Assembly: GCA_964626405.1 (NCBI GenBank) | Contig: CAZVFE010000022.1 | Coordinates: 1 to 25,359 of the forward strand | Direction of reading: 5' to 3' | Length of the DNA: 25,359 nucleotides | Source: CAZVFE01 sp964626405 | GTDB lineage: Bacteria > Bacteroidota > Bacteroidia > Cytophagales > Spirosomataceae | Part shown: positions 14,773 through 23,232 of the stretch, in pieces | Numbering within the stretch: the first letter of the stretch is position 1 | Layout: the number at the start of each line of letters is the position of its first letter | Position numbers and translations under genes: made by a program | Notes under the pieces: generated by a model | Told to the model about the DNA's origin: nothing | The model's input: the letters and a program-made list of their open reading frames with translations, nothing else | Database searches by the model: none

Positions 14773-16798
14773 AATAAAGGTATTTTATATTAATCTTTTA
14801 ATTTTTGGAATTATACATTTTACTTATTCGCAAAATACTCATTGGGCTAATAAGGTTGAAGCTTTTTCTTCAGAACCCAATATTCGATTGTTAGGTAAAG
14901 AGGGACATGCCGTTCAGGTTCTCGGGAAACCTTCAAAATATCCAATAATGGATTCCACAAGTGCTGCATGGCGTCCTTATTCCCCTAATTCTAAGGAAGA
15001 ATATATTATCGTCAGTTTTGACACGATTATGGCAATCCGACAAATTGCGATATTCGAAAATTATAATGCAGGTACTATTTCTGAAATTTATGGTTTAGAC
15101 TTTGACAATAATTTAAAATTATTGAAAAGAATGCCAAGAAATTATAATAATAAAAATTCATTCGTAACGAATATTACATTAGATAATATTACTTCATTCA
15201 ATATTAAGTCTTTAAAAATCGTTTTCGATCCTTCTCGTAATATCAATGGGGCCTTTCAAATTGATGCAATTGGAATTTCCCAGTCGTCCAAACCTATTCA
15301 GGATGAATTAATATTACCCTCTGATCCTAATGCGAAATTTTACAGGGAAAGGTTAGGGAATGATATAAATTCACCTACCCAAGAACTTGCACCAATTGTC
15401 AGTCCAGACGATAAAATTCTTTATTTTACCCGATGGAAGCATCCTAAAAATATCGGGGAACAAAAAAACCAAAATATTTGGTATTCCTTAAAAGATGCCG
15501 AGGGGAATTGGGATAAACCTCAGTTATTCCCCGCTCCTATTAATAATGAATATGATAATTCTATTTGTTCTATAACAGCAGATGGAAAAACAATTTTATT
15601 GAATAATATATATCAAAAGGATGGTTCAATGGATATTGGAGTGTCCAAATCCTTTCGATTGAGAACAGGAGGTTGGAGTATACCTCAAACCATAAAAATT
15701 GAAGGATTTCATAATAAGTCCAAATTTTCTGAATATGCTATTTCTCCTGATGGGAAAATAATCATCTTTGCTGCGGAAATGAATGATAGTTGGGGAGGAA
15801 AAGATCTGTACGTAACATTTGAAAAGGAAAATAATGTCTGGAGCCAACCGGTAAATTTAGGTCCCAATATCAATTCTGGAGAAGATGAAAGTACACCTTT
15901 TATTGCTCCAGACGGGATAACCTTATATTTTTCATCTTCGGGTAGAATAGGTTATGGCTCCAATGATATTTATTTAACAAGAAGATTATCTAGTAATTGG
16001 TTAAGTTGGTCTGAACCTGAAAATTTAGGTCCTATCGTAAATACACCTTATTGGGATGGTTATTTTTCCCTTTCAGCAAAAGGTGATTTTGCATATTTTA
16101 GTTCTTCCATGAATTCTTTGGGGAAAGAAGATATTTTCAGATTAAGATTACCAGATAAAATTAAGCCAGAATTACTTATTAAGTTTGAAATGAATGTTTT
16201 AAATGAAGAATCTAAAGAAAAAATACCGGCTAAAATTTTATTTCGTACTTTAGATAATAAGGACACGATTAATTATCAATATGACCCATATTTGGGATCC
16301 ATTAATTTTATGTGGGCAGCTAAAAAACCATTCGAAATTATTATTCATAAGAAAAATTATATCCCTTTTCGTAAATATTTTAATTTCACCAATCTAAAAG
16401 AATATGAAGAGATAACTGAAAATATTCTTTTAAAGGAATTAAAATTAAAGGAGAAATTTATTTTAAACGATATAAATTTTGAAAAAGGAAAATCAGATTT
16501 ATTGCCAGATTCTTTTTCAAATTTAGACTTGGTAGTGGATATACTTACACAAAATACTTATTTAAATATCCTAATTGAAGGTCATACGGATAACCAAGGA
16601 GATTGGAATGAAAATATGAAATTATCGAATGATAGAGTAAAATCAGTTGCGGATTATTTAATTATGAAGGGAATTGAACCCAATAGAATCAATACCAAAG
16701 GTTGGGGCTCTAATAAGCCAATAAGGAATAATATGACGGAGGAATTACGGAAAATTAACAGAAGGGTTGAATTTACCCTACTAGCTCCTGAGGAATAA
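14765..16798 (+). CDS. Exported OmpA-family protein with discoidin-like and PD40 beta-propeller domains
   Basis: A 677-residue exported protein anchored to peptidoglycan. Residues 1-22 are a signal peptide ending FTYSQ. Residues about 25-175 form a jelly-roll-like domain suggestive of a discoidin fold (EYIIVSFDTIMAIRQIAIFE, then AFQIDAIGIS). Residues about 205-460 carry PD40/WD40-like propeller blades, seen as SPDDKILYF, SITADGKTI, ISPDGKIIIFA and IAPDGITLYFSS. A carboxypeptidase-regulatory-like domain (about 475-545) follows, then a C-terminal OmpA domain (about 565-677) with GHTDNQGD and LSNDRVKSV, the peptidoglycan-binding Asp and Arg. The propeller-CRD-OmpA order recalls PorE of the type IX secretion system, but the N-terminal TPR domain of PorE is replaced here. 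The start lies inside the rpe stop overlap. Exact role unknown. Confidence 0.87.
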   Translation: MIKIKVFYINLLIFGIIHFTYSQNTHWANKVEAFSSEPNIRLLGKEGHAVQVLGKPSKYPIMDSTSAAWRPYSPNSKEEYIIVSFDTIMAIRQIAIFENYNAGTISEIYGLDFDNNLKLLKRMPRNYNNKNSFVTNITLDNITSFNIKSLKIVFDPSRNINGAFQIDAIGISQSSKPIQDELILPSDPNAKFYRERLGNDINSPTQELAPIVSPDDKILYFTRWKHPKNIGEQKNQNIWYSLKDAEGNWDKPQLFPAPINNEYDNSICSITADGKTILLNNIYQKDGSMDIGVSKSFRLRTGGWSIPQTIKIEGFHNKSKFSEYAISPDGKIIIFAAEMNDSWGGKDLYVTFEKENNVWSQPVNLGPNINSGEDESTPFIAPDGITLYFSSSGRIGYGSNDIYLTRRLSSNWLSWSEPENLGPIVNTPYWDGYFSLSAKGDFAYFSSSMNSLGKEDIFRLRLPDKIKPELLIKFEMNVLNEESKEKIPAKILFRTLDNKDTINYQYDPYLGSINFMWAAKKPFEIIIHKKNYIPFRKYFNFTNLKEYEEITENILLKELKLKEKFILNDINFEKGKSDLLPDSFSNLDLVVDILTQNTYLNILIEGHTDNQGDWNENMKLSNDRVKSVADYLIMKGIEPNRINTKGWGSNKPIRNNMTEELRKINRRVEFTLLAPEE

Positions 16799-16799
16799 A

Positions 16800-16828
16800 A
16801 AAAGTGAAGAAAAAATTTCTTCACTTTT
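16800..16828. terminator. Bidirectional intrinsic terminator
   Basis: Two bases after the OmpA-family stop codon lies a perfect 13-bp stem (16800-16812 pairing with 16816-16828) with a 3-base loop and a core of GTGAAG/CTTCAC. On the plus strand the right arm ends in TTTT. On the minus strand the hairpin is followed by an uninterrupted T run (complement of the A tract 16797-16803). It can therefore end transcription from rpe-OmpA and from the opposing transporter operon. Confidence 0.85.
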
Positions 16829-16931
16829 AAAATATTCAATCAAAATTACAATAAACAATTTAATTGCATCAATATTACAAATTAATATCCATTGATTGAA
16901 TTTATATTTTTTATATCCATATAAATTTTAA
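16829..16931. other. AT-rich intergenic segment with long-range inverted repeats
   Basis: The space between the terminator and the transporter stop holds a perfect 10-base inverted repeat, ATTCAATCAA (16834-16843) and TTGATTGAAT (16892-16901), separated by 48 bases. A 9-base inverted repeat, AATTTATAT (16899-16907) and ATATAAATT (16919-16927), overlaps its right arm, so the two pairings are mutually exclusive. ATTACAA also occurs twice directly (16845-16851 and 16874-16880). It would form the 3' untranslated region of the minus-strand transporter mRNA before the terminator. No known RNA family is recognised. Confidence 0.4.
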
Positions 16932-18245
16932 TTATATCGACTCAAGTTCCCTTGGTTTAACCTTTTTCAAATTATTCATCGCAAATAAACTGATTATAAA
17001 TAGAATAATTAGGAAAATTAATCCATTACGCATATTTCCTGTAAATTGAATAATTATTCCAAAAACAGTTGTTCCAATGAAAGTAGATGTTCTATCAATT
17101 ACGTCGTAAAAACTAAAAAAAGAAGCAGTATCTTTTTCCTCCTGTGGAAATAACTTTGCGTAGGTTGATCTACTATTTGCCTGGATACCTCCCATTACAA
17201 AGCCAATTAAGGAGGCTAATATCATAAAATTTAATTTGTCGTATACGAAATAACCATAACTGCAAACTATTATCCAAAATGAAATTATATACATGATGGA
17301 TTTTACGTTTCCATATTTTTTTGAAATATAAGCACAGGTATAAGCGCCTGGAATTGCTACTAATTGAATCAATAATATAGTAATAATTAAAGCATCTGAT
17401 TCCAATTTCAATTCTACTGAGCCAAATAATGCCCCTAAATACATAACAGTTTGTGCTGCCATATTATAAAAGAAGAATGAAAGCAGGAATCTTTTAATAG
17501 TTTGATTTTTTTTGATTCGAATAAAGATGTGTTTTAATTCTTTATAACCTTGCAAAAAAGTAGAGTCATTGCCAGAATTTTTTATTTTTGATTGGGGTAA
17601 ATTGATAATTGCTGGTATGGAAAATAAAAACCACCAGATACCTACAGAAAAAAAAGAAATTCTACTAGCCTCTTCCCCACTAATATTTCCATACCATTCA
17701 GGAAAAGAAAACATGGATAAATTAAAAATCAATAAAATTACAGAGCCTATATATCCTAGAGAAAAACCTTTGGCCGAAATCATATCATATTTATCAGGAC
17801 TGGCGATTTCTATTAAATAGGAATTATAAAAGACTAAAGAGCCCCCATAACCTAAAGTAGAAAATAGAAAGCCTACTATTCCAATCCAATATGCACCGAT
17901 TTCAAAAAAATATAAACTCATGCAACTTGTTACACCGATAAGTACGAAAAAAACCATAAAAGTTTTTTTATTTCCTTTATAATCAGAAATTCCAGATAAT
18001 AAGGGCATCAATAAGGCAAGAATAAAAAATGCCAATCCCAATGTATAGGAATAAAGTGCTGAGTTCGGGATTAATTTTCCAAATATGGGAATTAATTCTG
18101 GGTTAACGCTTCCCAATGCAATAGCTGCGATAGGATAATAGATTGGGAATATTGCAGAACCAATTGTTAAATTATACGAAGAATTAGCCCAATCAAACAT
18201 AGCCCATGAATTGATGGTCTTTGAATTATTTAGTTCATTTTTCAT
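16932..18245 (-). CDS. UMF1-family MFS transporter
   Basis: A 437-residue integral membrane protein with about 12 hydrophobic segments. The N-terminus reads INSWAMFDWANSSYN and IFPIYYPI, the hallmark of the UMF1 (COG2270, Atg22-like) branch of the major facilitator superfamily. GGIQANSRSTYAKLFPQEE and ASFFSFYDVIDR in the second half are also characteristic. Bacterial members have no settled substrate; yeast Atg22 exports amino acids from the vacuole. The ATG overlaps the topoisomerase stop by one base (TAATG), so it is probably co-translated with it, and it is the last gene before the bidirectional terminator. Confidence 0.9.
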   Translation of the reverse strand: MKNELNNSKTINSWAMFDWANSSYNLTIGSAIFPIYYPIAAIALGSVNPELIPIFGKLIPNSALYSYTLGLAFFILALLMPLLSGISDYKGNKKTFMVFFVLIGVTSCMSLYFFEIGAYWIGIVGFLFSTLGYGGSLVFYNSYLIEIASPDKYDMISAKGFSLGYIGSVILLIFNLSMFSFPEWYGNISGEEASRISFFSVGIWWFLFSIPAIINLPQSKIKNSGNDSTFLQGYKELKHIFIRIKKNQTIKRFLLSFFFYNMAAQTVMYLGALFGSVELKLESDALIITILLIQLVAIPGAYTCAYISKKYGNVKSIMYIISFWIIVCSYGYFVYDKLNFMILASLIGFVMGGIQANSRSTYAKLFPQEEKDTASFFSFYDVIDRTSTFIGTTVFGIIIQFTGNMRNGLIFLIILFIISLFAMNNLKKVKPRELESI

Positions 18246-21070
18246 TAAAATAGGTCTAGTTGTGAATTATTTTTTGGATTTTTAATCACAAATTCAATTC
18301 CATCATCCTCTTCCTCTTTTGATTGCTTTTCCTCTTTAATTTCTGGTGCTGGTACTTCAGCCTTTACTTCTTCCTCCTTTTTATCTTCTATCTCAACCTT
18401 AGTTTCTTCAATATTATCAGGGATAATTTCTTCTACTTCTTCTTCAATTTCTTCAATATTATCTGGAATAATTTCTTCTTTCTCTTCATCTGTTTCCTCA
18501 ATTGAATCATTGATTTTATTTGGCTCTTCCTTATTCTCCTTTAATACCTTGGTATTAGGATAATCTTCCTCCCCGATAAACTTAAAATGCGCAGGTTTAT
18601 TATAATTAAACTTATTTCCTAGAGCTTTCCACCCTCTTATATCTACTAATTCATTAATATCAATTAATTCCTCTTCAAATGCATTACCTTTTGGTTTATG
18701 TTTAAATTCAATTTTTGGTGCGAATAAATACGAACAAGCCAAAATCTCTGATGTCCTATGTTCTGGAATAAATGCAAATTTTTTATCAATCGTGCTGGTT
18801 TCAATTTTAAATCTTTTAATCATGTTTAATTTAGTGGTACCATCATAATAAATGGACGTTATTATCCCTTCCGGAAGATACTTTCCTAAAAACATGATTG
18901 AATCTTGTGCATATCGATTGGTCAATTCAAAATTTGTTAATTCATATTCACCTTTTTTATAAATTACTAAAATAGAATCATTTGGCTCAAAATTACCTAT
19001 ATAATCCCCATGCTCATCTCTATTTAATCGACCAATTGTTGGATCATACCAAATATCCACACCACCTAATGTAGAAACTCCAGCAGATTTCATGACAATT
19101 TTTCTAACGGGATATTTTGTCAATAAATTCCCAAGTGAATCACGGCCCTTTATCGCCAATTCGGAAAAGTCATATTCAAATTGCTTGTTTTTTGCCTTAC
19201 AGGACGCTGTAAGATTTATTTGAATAATTTCAGCCTCCCCATTTTCATTGGCTGAAAAATAGGTGATCTTGGATTTATTATTATTGGTGGAAATTCTATA
19301 TTCTCTATCTCGGGTAATGGATGTTACCTTAAATCTTTTTACATAAGTATTTCCCTTAGATCCATCTAAATAAGCAACGTTATAGATTTTTCTGTCATCA
19401 TTCTTTTTAAATACAGAACAATATAAAATATCTTTACCAACAAAGACCTTATCCTGAATTTTTGTAACTAAACATGTACCATCTTGTCTAAATACGATAA
19501 TATCATCGATATCAGAACAATCCATTACATACTCATCTTTTTTCAAACCATAACCCACGAATCCATCTTCTCTATTGACATATAGTTTTTGGTTAGCTGC
19601 AGCTACAATATTGGCAGAAATTGTGTTAAAATTCTGAATTTCAGATTTCCTTTCCTTACCTTTTCCGTATTTTTCCAATAAGTTTTGGAAGAATTTAATA
19701 GCATATTCGATTAGGTTAGCCAAATTATATTCAACTTCAGCTAATTCTTCCTCCAAACGTTTCATAGCTTCATCAGCTTTAAATGAATCATATTTGGATA
19801 TTCTTTTAATTCGAATTTCTAATAATCTTAAAATATCCTCTTCTAGAATTTCTCTATAAAAATCTTTTTTGAAGGGTTCTAAACCTTTATCAACCGTTTC
19901 AATTACTAATTCAAAGGTTTCGCATTCTTCAATATTTCTATAAATTCTATTTTCTATGAATATTTTCTCCAATGAAGAAAATAATAATTTCTCCATTAAT
20001 TCACCTTTCCGAATTTCTAATTCCCTTCTTAATAAATCTACTGTTTGGTCTGTATTTTTTTTCAAAATTTGACTCACTCCCATGAATCTAGGCTTCTCAT
20101 CAATGATGACGCAAGCATTTGGTGAAATGGACACCTCACAATCAGTAAAAGCATATAAGGCATCAATCGTCACATCAGGTGACATCCCCGGAGCCAATTG
20201 AATTAAAATTTCTACATCCTTTGCCGTATTATCAATTACCTTTTTAATTTTAATTTTTCCTGAATCATTCGATTTAATGATTGATTCAATTAAAGAAGAG
20301 GTAGTTGTACCAAAAGGAATATCCTTAATTATTAGGGTTTTCTTGTCTAATTCCTCAATTTTTGCTCTTACCCGGATCTTTCCTCCTCTTAAACCATCAT
20401 TATAATTGGAAACATCCAACATACCTCCCGTTTGAAAATCAGGAAATAATTCAAATTTCTTCCCTTTTAAATAATCAATGGAGGCTAATATTAATTCACA
20501 GAAATTATGGGGTAAAATTTTAGTTGCTAGACCAACAGCAATTCCTTCAACACCTTGTGCTAATAATAATGGAAACTTTACCGGTAAGGTAATTGGTTCT
20601 TTTTTTCTCCCATCATAGGATAATTGCCATTCAGTTGTTTGCGGATTGAATAAAACATCCTTCCCAAATTTGGATAACCTTACCTCTATATATCTAGCTG
20701 CTGCAGCGGAATCACCCGTACGAATATCCCCCCAGTTACCCTGACAATCAAATAATAAATCTTTTTGGCCAATATTAACAATTGCATCGTATATCGATGC
20801 ATCTCCGTGTGGATGATATTGCATGGTTTGTCCAATTACATTGGCAACCTTATTAAATCTACCATCATCCATTTCATTTAAAGCATGTAAAATTCTTCTT
20901 TGTACAGGCTTTAAACCATCCTCATTTGCTGGTACGGCTCTTTCTAAAATTACATAGGAAGCGTATTCTAAAAACCAATTTTCATACATCCCTGCAAGCG
21001 CAATTGAATCTTGTAATTGCTCTTTGCCTTCTTCTTGGCCCTCATTTAATTCTTCAATATTTTCTTCCAT
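18245..21070 (-). CDS. parC: DNA topoisomerase IV subunit A (GyrA/ParC family)
   Basis: A 941-residue type IIA topoisomerase breakage-reunion subunit that cuts and rejoins DNA while unlinking chromosomes. LERAVPANEDGLKPVQRRIL (about 42-61), YHPHGDASIYDAIV (85-98), QGNWGDIRTGD and AAARYIEVRL with catalytic Arg126-Tyr127 form the winged-helix core. Coiled-coil and C-terminal wrapping regions follow. The sequence style matches the Bacteroidota ParC group more than GyrA; no ATPase subunit gene is adjacent. Residues about 850-930 form a very acidic, Glu-rich, probably disordered tail containing a 15-residue repeat, and the protein ends in QLDLF. The position equivalent to GyrA Ser83 is Ala91, with Ser next to it. 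It lies 14 bases after the NUDIX gene. Confidence 0.92.
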   Translation of the reverse strand: MEENIEELNEGQEEGKEQLQDSIALAGMYENWFLEYASYVILERAVPANEDGLKPVQRRILHALNEMDDGRFNKVANVIGQTMQYHPHGDASIYDAIVNIGQKDLLFDCQGNWGDIRTGDSAAAARYIEVRLSKFGKDVLFNPQTTEWQLSYDGRKKEPITLPVKFPLLLAQGVEGIAVGLATKILPHNFCELILASIDYLKGKKFELFPDFQTGGMLDVSNYNDGLRGGKIRVRAKIEELDKKTLIIKDIPFGTTTSSLIESIIKSNDSGKIKIKKVIDNTAKDVEILIQLAPGMSPDVTIDALYAFTDCEVSISPNACVIIDEKPRFMGVSQILKKNTDQTVDLLRRELEIRKGELMEKLLFSSLEKIFIENRIYRNIEECETFELVIETVDKGLEPFKKDFYREILEEDILRLLEIRIKRISKYDSFKADEAMKRLEEELAEVEYNLANLIEYAIKFFQNLLEKYGKGKERKSEIQNFNTISANIVAAANQKLYVNREDGFVGYGLKKDEYVMDCSDIDDIIVFRQDGTCLVTKIQDKVFVGKDILYCSVFKKNDDRKIYNVAYLDGSKGNTYVKRFKVTSITRDREYRISTNNNKSKITYFSANENGEAEIIQINLTASCKAKNKQFEYDFSELAIKGRDSLGNLLTKYPVRKIVMKSAGVSTLGGVDIWYDPTIGRLNRDEHGDYIGNFEPNDSILVIYKKGEYELTNFELTNRYAQDSIMFLGKYLPEGIITSIYYDGTTKLNMIKRFKIETSTIDKKFAFIPEHRTSEILACSYLFAPKIEFKHKPKGNAFEEELIDINELVDIRGWKALGNKFNYNKPAHFKFIGEEDYPNTKVLKENKEEPNKINDSIEETDEEKEEIIPDNIEEIEEEVEEIIPDNIEETKVEIEDKKEEEVKAEVPAPEIKEEKQSKEEEDDGIEFVIKNPKNNSQLDLF
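18404..18479 (-). repeat. 45-base tandem repeat encoding the acidic ParC tail
   Basis: Two near-identical 31-base blocks, 18404-18434 and 18449-18479, start 45 bases apart and differ at only a few positions. They encode EEIIPDNIEE twice (about residues 864-888), giving a 15-residue period within a Glu-rich linker. The unit length keeps the frame, so copy number could vary between strains without breaking the gene. Confidence 0.85.
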
Positions 21071-21084
21071 TTAAATCTATCTTT

Positions 21085-21630
21085 CTATTTTAGATTAAAT
21101 AATTTAATTAAAATCAAAGCAGTTGCACCCCAAATCTTATTATTATCGATTAAAAAATAAGGTGAGTCAAACTTCCTGCCATGATACATTAATTCTTGCT
21201 TAAATAAGTTATTTGAATTGTAAAAATCCCTAATGGGAATTTCAATTAAACAATTTACTTCTTTTTCATTTAATTTAAAAGTAGGTTTAGTATATAATTC
21301 AACATGATAACAAGATATGATGAATTTAGAAACATCTACCCATTGTTCGTGGAAGAAATTTAAATCCATATCCATAAGGTCTACCCCTACCTCTTCCCAA
21401 ACTTCACGTTTTGCTGTATATTCTAAATCGATATCACCTTCATCCCATTTTCCTCCTGGTAATGCAAATTGACCACTATGATTCCCTTCGTATTCATTTC
21501 TTTTAATTATAGCAATATGTTTTTCTCCCTCAATTGGGTATTCTAATACAACCACACCAGCTTTTCTAAAAGCATTTTTTAATTTTACTTCCTCAATAAT
21601 CTTTTCATTATACTTGAATAGATATTCCAT
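21085..21630 (-). CDS. NUDIX hydrolase, CoA-pyrophosphatase-like
   Basis: A 181-residue NUDIX hydrolase. The catalytic segment spans about residues 59-83: GGKWDEGD, TAKREVWEEVGVD, with the metal-binding Glu residues in REVWEE (E76, E79, E80). The preceding GNHSGQFALPGG and TAKRE match the CoA pyrophosphatase (NudL) branch, in which the first Glu of the classic box is often missing, as here. The likely reaction is hydrolysis of CoA or a related nucleoside diphosphate derivative. It sits 7 bases after the flavoprotein gene and 14 before parC. Subfamily assignment is by motif only. Confidence 0.85.
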   Translation of the reverse strand: MEYLFKYNEKIIEEVKLKNAFRKAGVVVLEYPIEGEKHIAIIKRNEYEGNHSGQFALPGGKWDEGDIDLEYTAKREVWEEVGVDLMDMDLNFFHEQWVDVSKFIISCYHVELYTKPTFKLNEKEVNCLIEIPIRDFYNSNNLFKQELMYHGRKFDSPYFLIDNNKIWGATALILIKLFNLK

Positions 21631-21637
21631 ATTGGTT

Positions 21638-23203
21638 TTATAAATTTTTACAAATAGCTTGGGCTACAGCAATTCCATCTAATGCTGCAGACATAATTCC
21701 TCCAGCATAACCTGCTCCTTCCCCACAGGGGTATAATCCCTTTATTTCTGGATGCATAAAACTGTCATTGTCCCTCGGTATTTTTACAGGAGAAGATGTT
21801 CGGCTTTCAAGTCCAATAATTTGACTAATATTTGTTCCAAAGCCTCTTAGTTTTCCATTAAATTGATATAATCCATCGGATAATGGCATAGAAATATTTT
21901 CAGGTAATAATTCTCTAAATTCACCCTGAAACAAACCAGGCACATAGGAAGTCTCTAGTAATTCATTACTTATTTTAGATCGAATAAAATCTCCCGTTAA
22001 TTGTCCCATTGCCCTTTGGGTTCCACCACTTAATTCATGTGCTTTTTTTTCTAAACTTTCCTGATAATACATTCCCTTTAATGCACCAAAATCATTGAAT
22101 TCAAGAAAATCTTCCTCATCAACTGCCACTACCATTCCGGAATTAGCATATTTTGAGTCTCTCCTACTTGGAGACATTCCATTAACAACTACTTCATTTT
22201 GAGAAGTTGCTGAAGGAACTATAAAACCTCCAGGACACATACAAAATGAAAAGACACCTTTCTTTTTATTCTTATATAAAGATTGGGTTACTAAACTAAA
22301 ACTTGCTGCAGGTAGATATTCAGGCCTTTTTTTAATTTTATATTGTGCTTGATCGATAAAATTTTGTTGCATTTCAATTCTAACTCCAATTGCAAATGGC
22401 TTCGTTTCAATTTTAATAGATTTTTTGTCCAACAATTTGAATATATCCCTTGCAGAATGTCCTGTTGCCAATATTAGCCTATCCCCCTCAAAAACCTTGC
22501 CAGATTCAGTTTTAATTCCCTTTATTCGATTATTATCCAAATCAAAATCAATCAATCTTTCATTAAAATAAATTTCTCCACCTGATTGAATAATATAATT
22601 CCTGATGGATTCAATAATTCCTGGCAATTTATTCGTGCCAATATGTGGATGTGCCTCAAATAAAATATCAGGATTGGCGCCGTGTCCTACCAATGTATTT
22701 AATACATTTCTAATATCCCCTTTTTTCTTGGATCTAGTATATAATTTTCCATCTGAATAAGTTCCTGCTCCCCCTTCTCCAAAACAATAATTACTATTTG
22801 AATCTACTATATTAAAACGATTGATAGCAGCTAAATCTCTTCTTCTTGCTCTAACATCCTTTCCCCTCTCAATAATTATAGGTTTAATGCCATTTTTTAT
22901 TAATTCCAATGCTGAAAATAATCCAGCTGGCCCTGCACCTATTATTAAAACCTTATTTTTCGATTTAGATACCTCGTATTCTATTAATTCAACTTCTTTT
23001 GAAAAACTATAATCTTTAGGATAAAAACCGAATTTTAAATTGAATTTAATTTTTCCACCTCTTGCATCTATGGATTTACGTTCTAACCGATAATTTGAAT
23101 TATCCATTAAATCTTTTCCTACCTTTTTCAACAAAAAGGATTCTAATTCAGTTAATGAAGTAAAAATTTCCGGAGAAACAATAAATTCTCTAAATTCAAC
23201 CAT
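21638..23203 (-). CDS. COG2509-type FAD-dependent oxidoreductase
   Basis: A 521-residue flavoprotein. An N-terminal domain of about 80 residues precedes the FAD-binding motif VLIIGAGPAGLFSALEL (GAGPAG at 89-94). ERGKDVRARRRD, NYCFGEGGAGTYSDGKLYTR, the second nucleotide-site motif LILATGHSARDIF and the C-terminal GLYPCGEGAGYAGGI are typical of the COG2509 group of uncharacterised FAD-dependent dehydrogenases. The substrate is unknown. It is the first gene of a four-gene minus-strand run (flavoprotein, NUDIX, parC, UMF1 transporter) and diverges from the DUF255 gene across 29 bases, so its promoter must overlap one of the coding regions. Confidence 0.9.
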   Translation of the reverse strand: MVEFREFIVSPEIFTSLTELESFLLKKVGKDLMDNSNYRLERKSIDARGGKIKFNLKFGFYPKDYSFSKEVELIEYEVSKSKNKVLIIGAGPAGLFSALELIKNGIKPIIIERGKDVRARRRDLAAINRFNIVDSNSNYCFGEGGAGTYSDGKLYTRSKKKGDIRNVLNTLVGHGANPDILFEAHPHIGTNKLPGIIESIRNYIIQSGGEIYFNERLIDFDLDNNRIKGIKTESGKVFEGDRLILATGHSARDIFKLLDKKSIKIETKPFAIGVRIEMQQNFIDQAQYKIKKRPEYLPAASFSLVTQSLYKNKKKGVFSFCMCPGGFIVPSATSQNEVVVNGMSPSRRDSKYANSGMVVAVDEEDFLEFNDFGALKGMYYQESLEKKAHELSGGTQRAMGQLTGDFIRSKISNELLETSYVPGLFQGEFRELLPENISMPLSDGLYQFNGKLRGFGTNISQIIGLESRTSSPVKIPRDNDSFMHPEIKGLYPCGEGAGYAGGIMSAALDGIAVAQAICKNL

Positions 23204-23232
23204 AATTTAATTTTCTGCAATTTACAAAAGAA

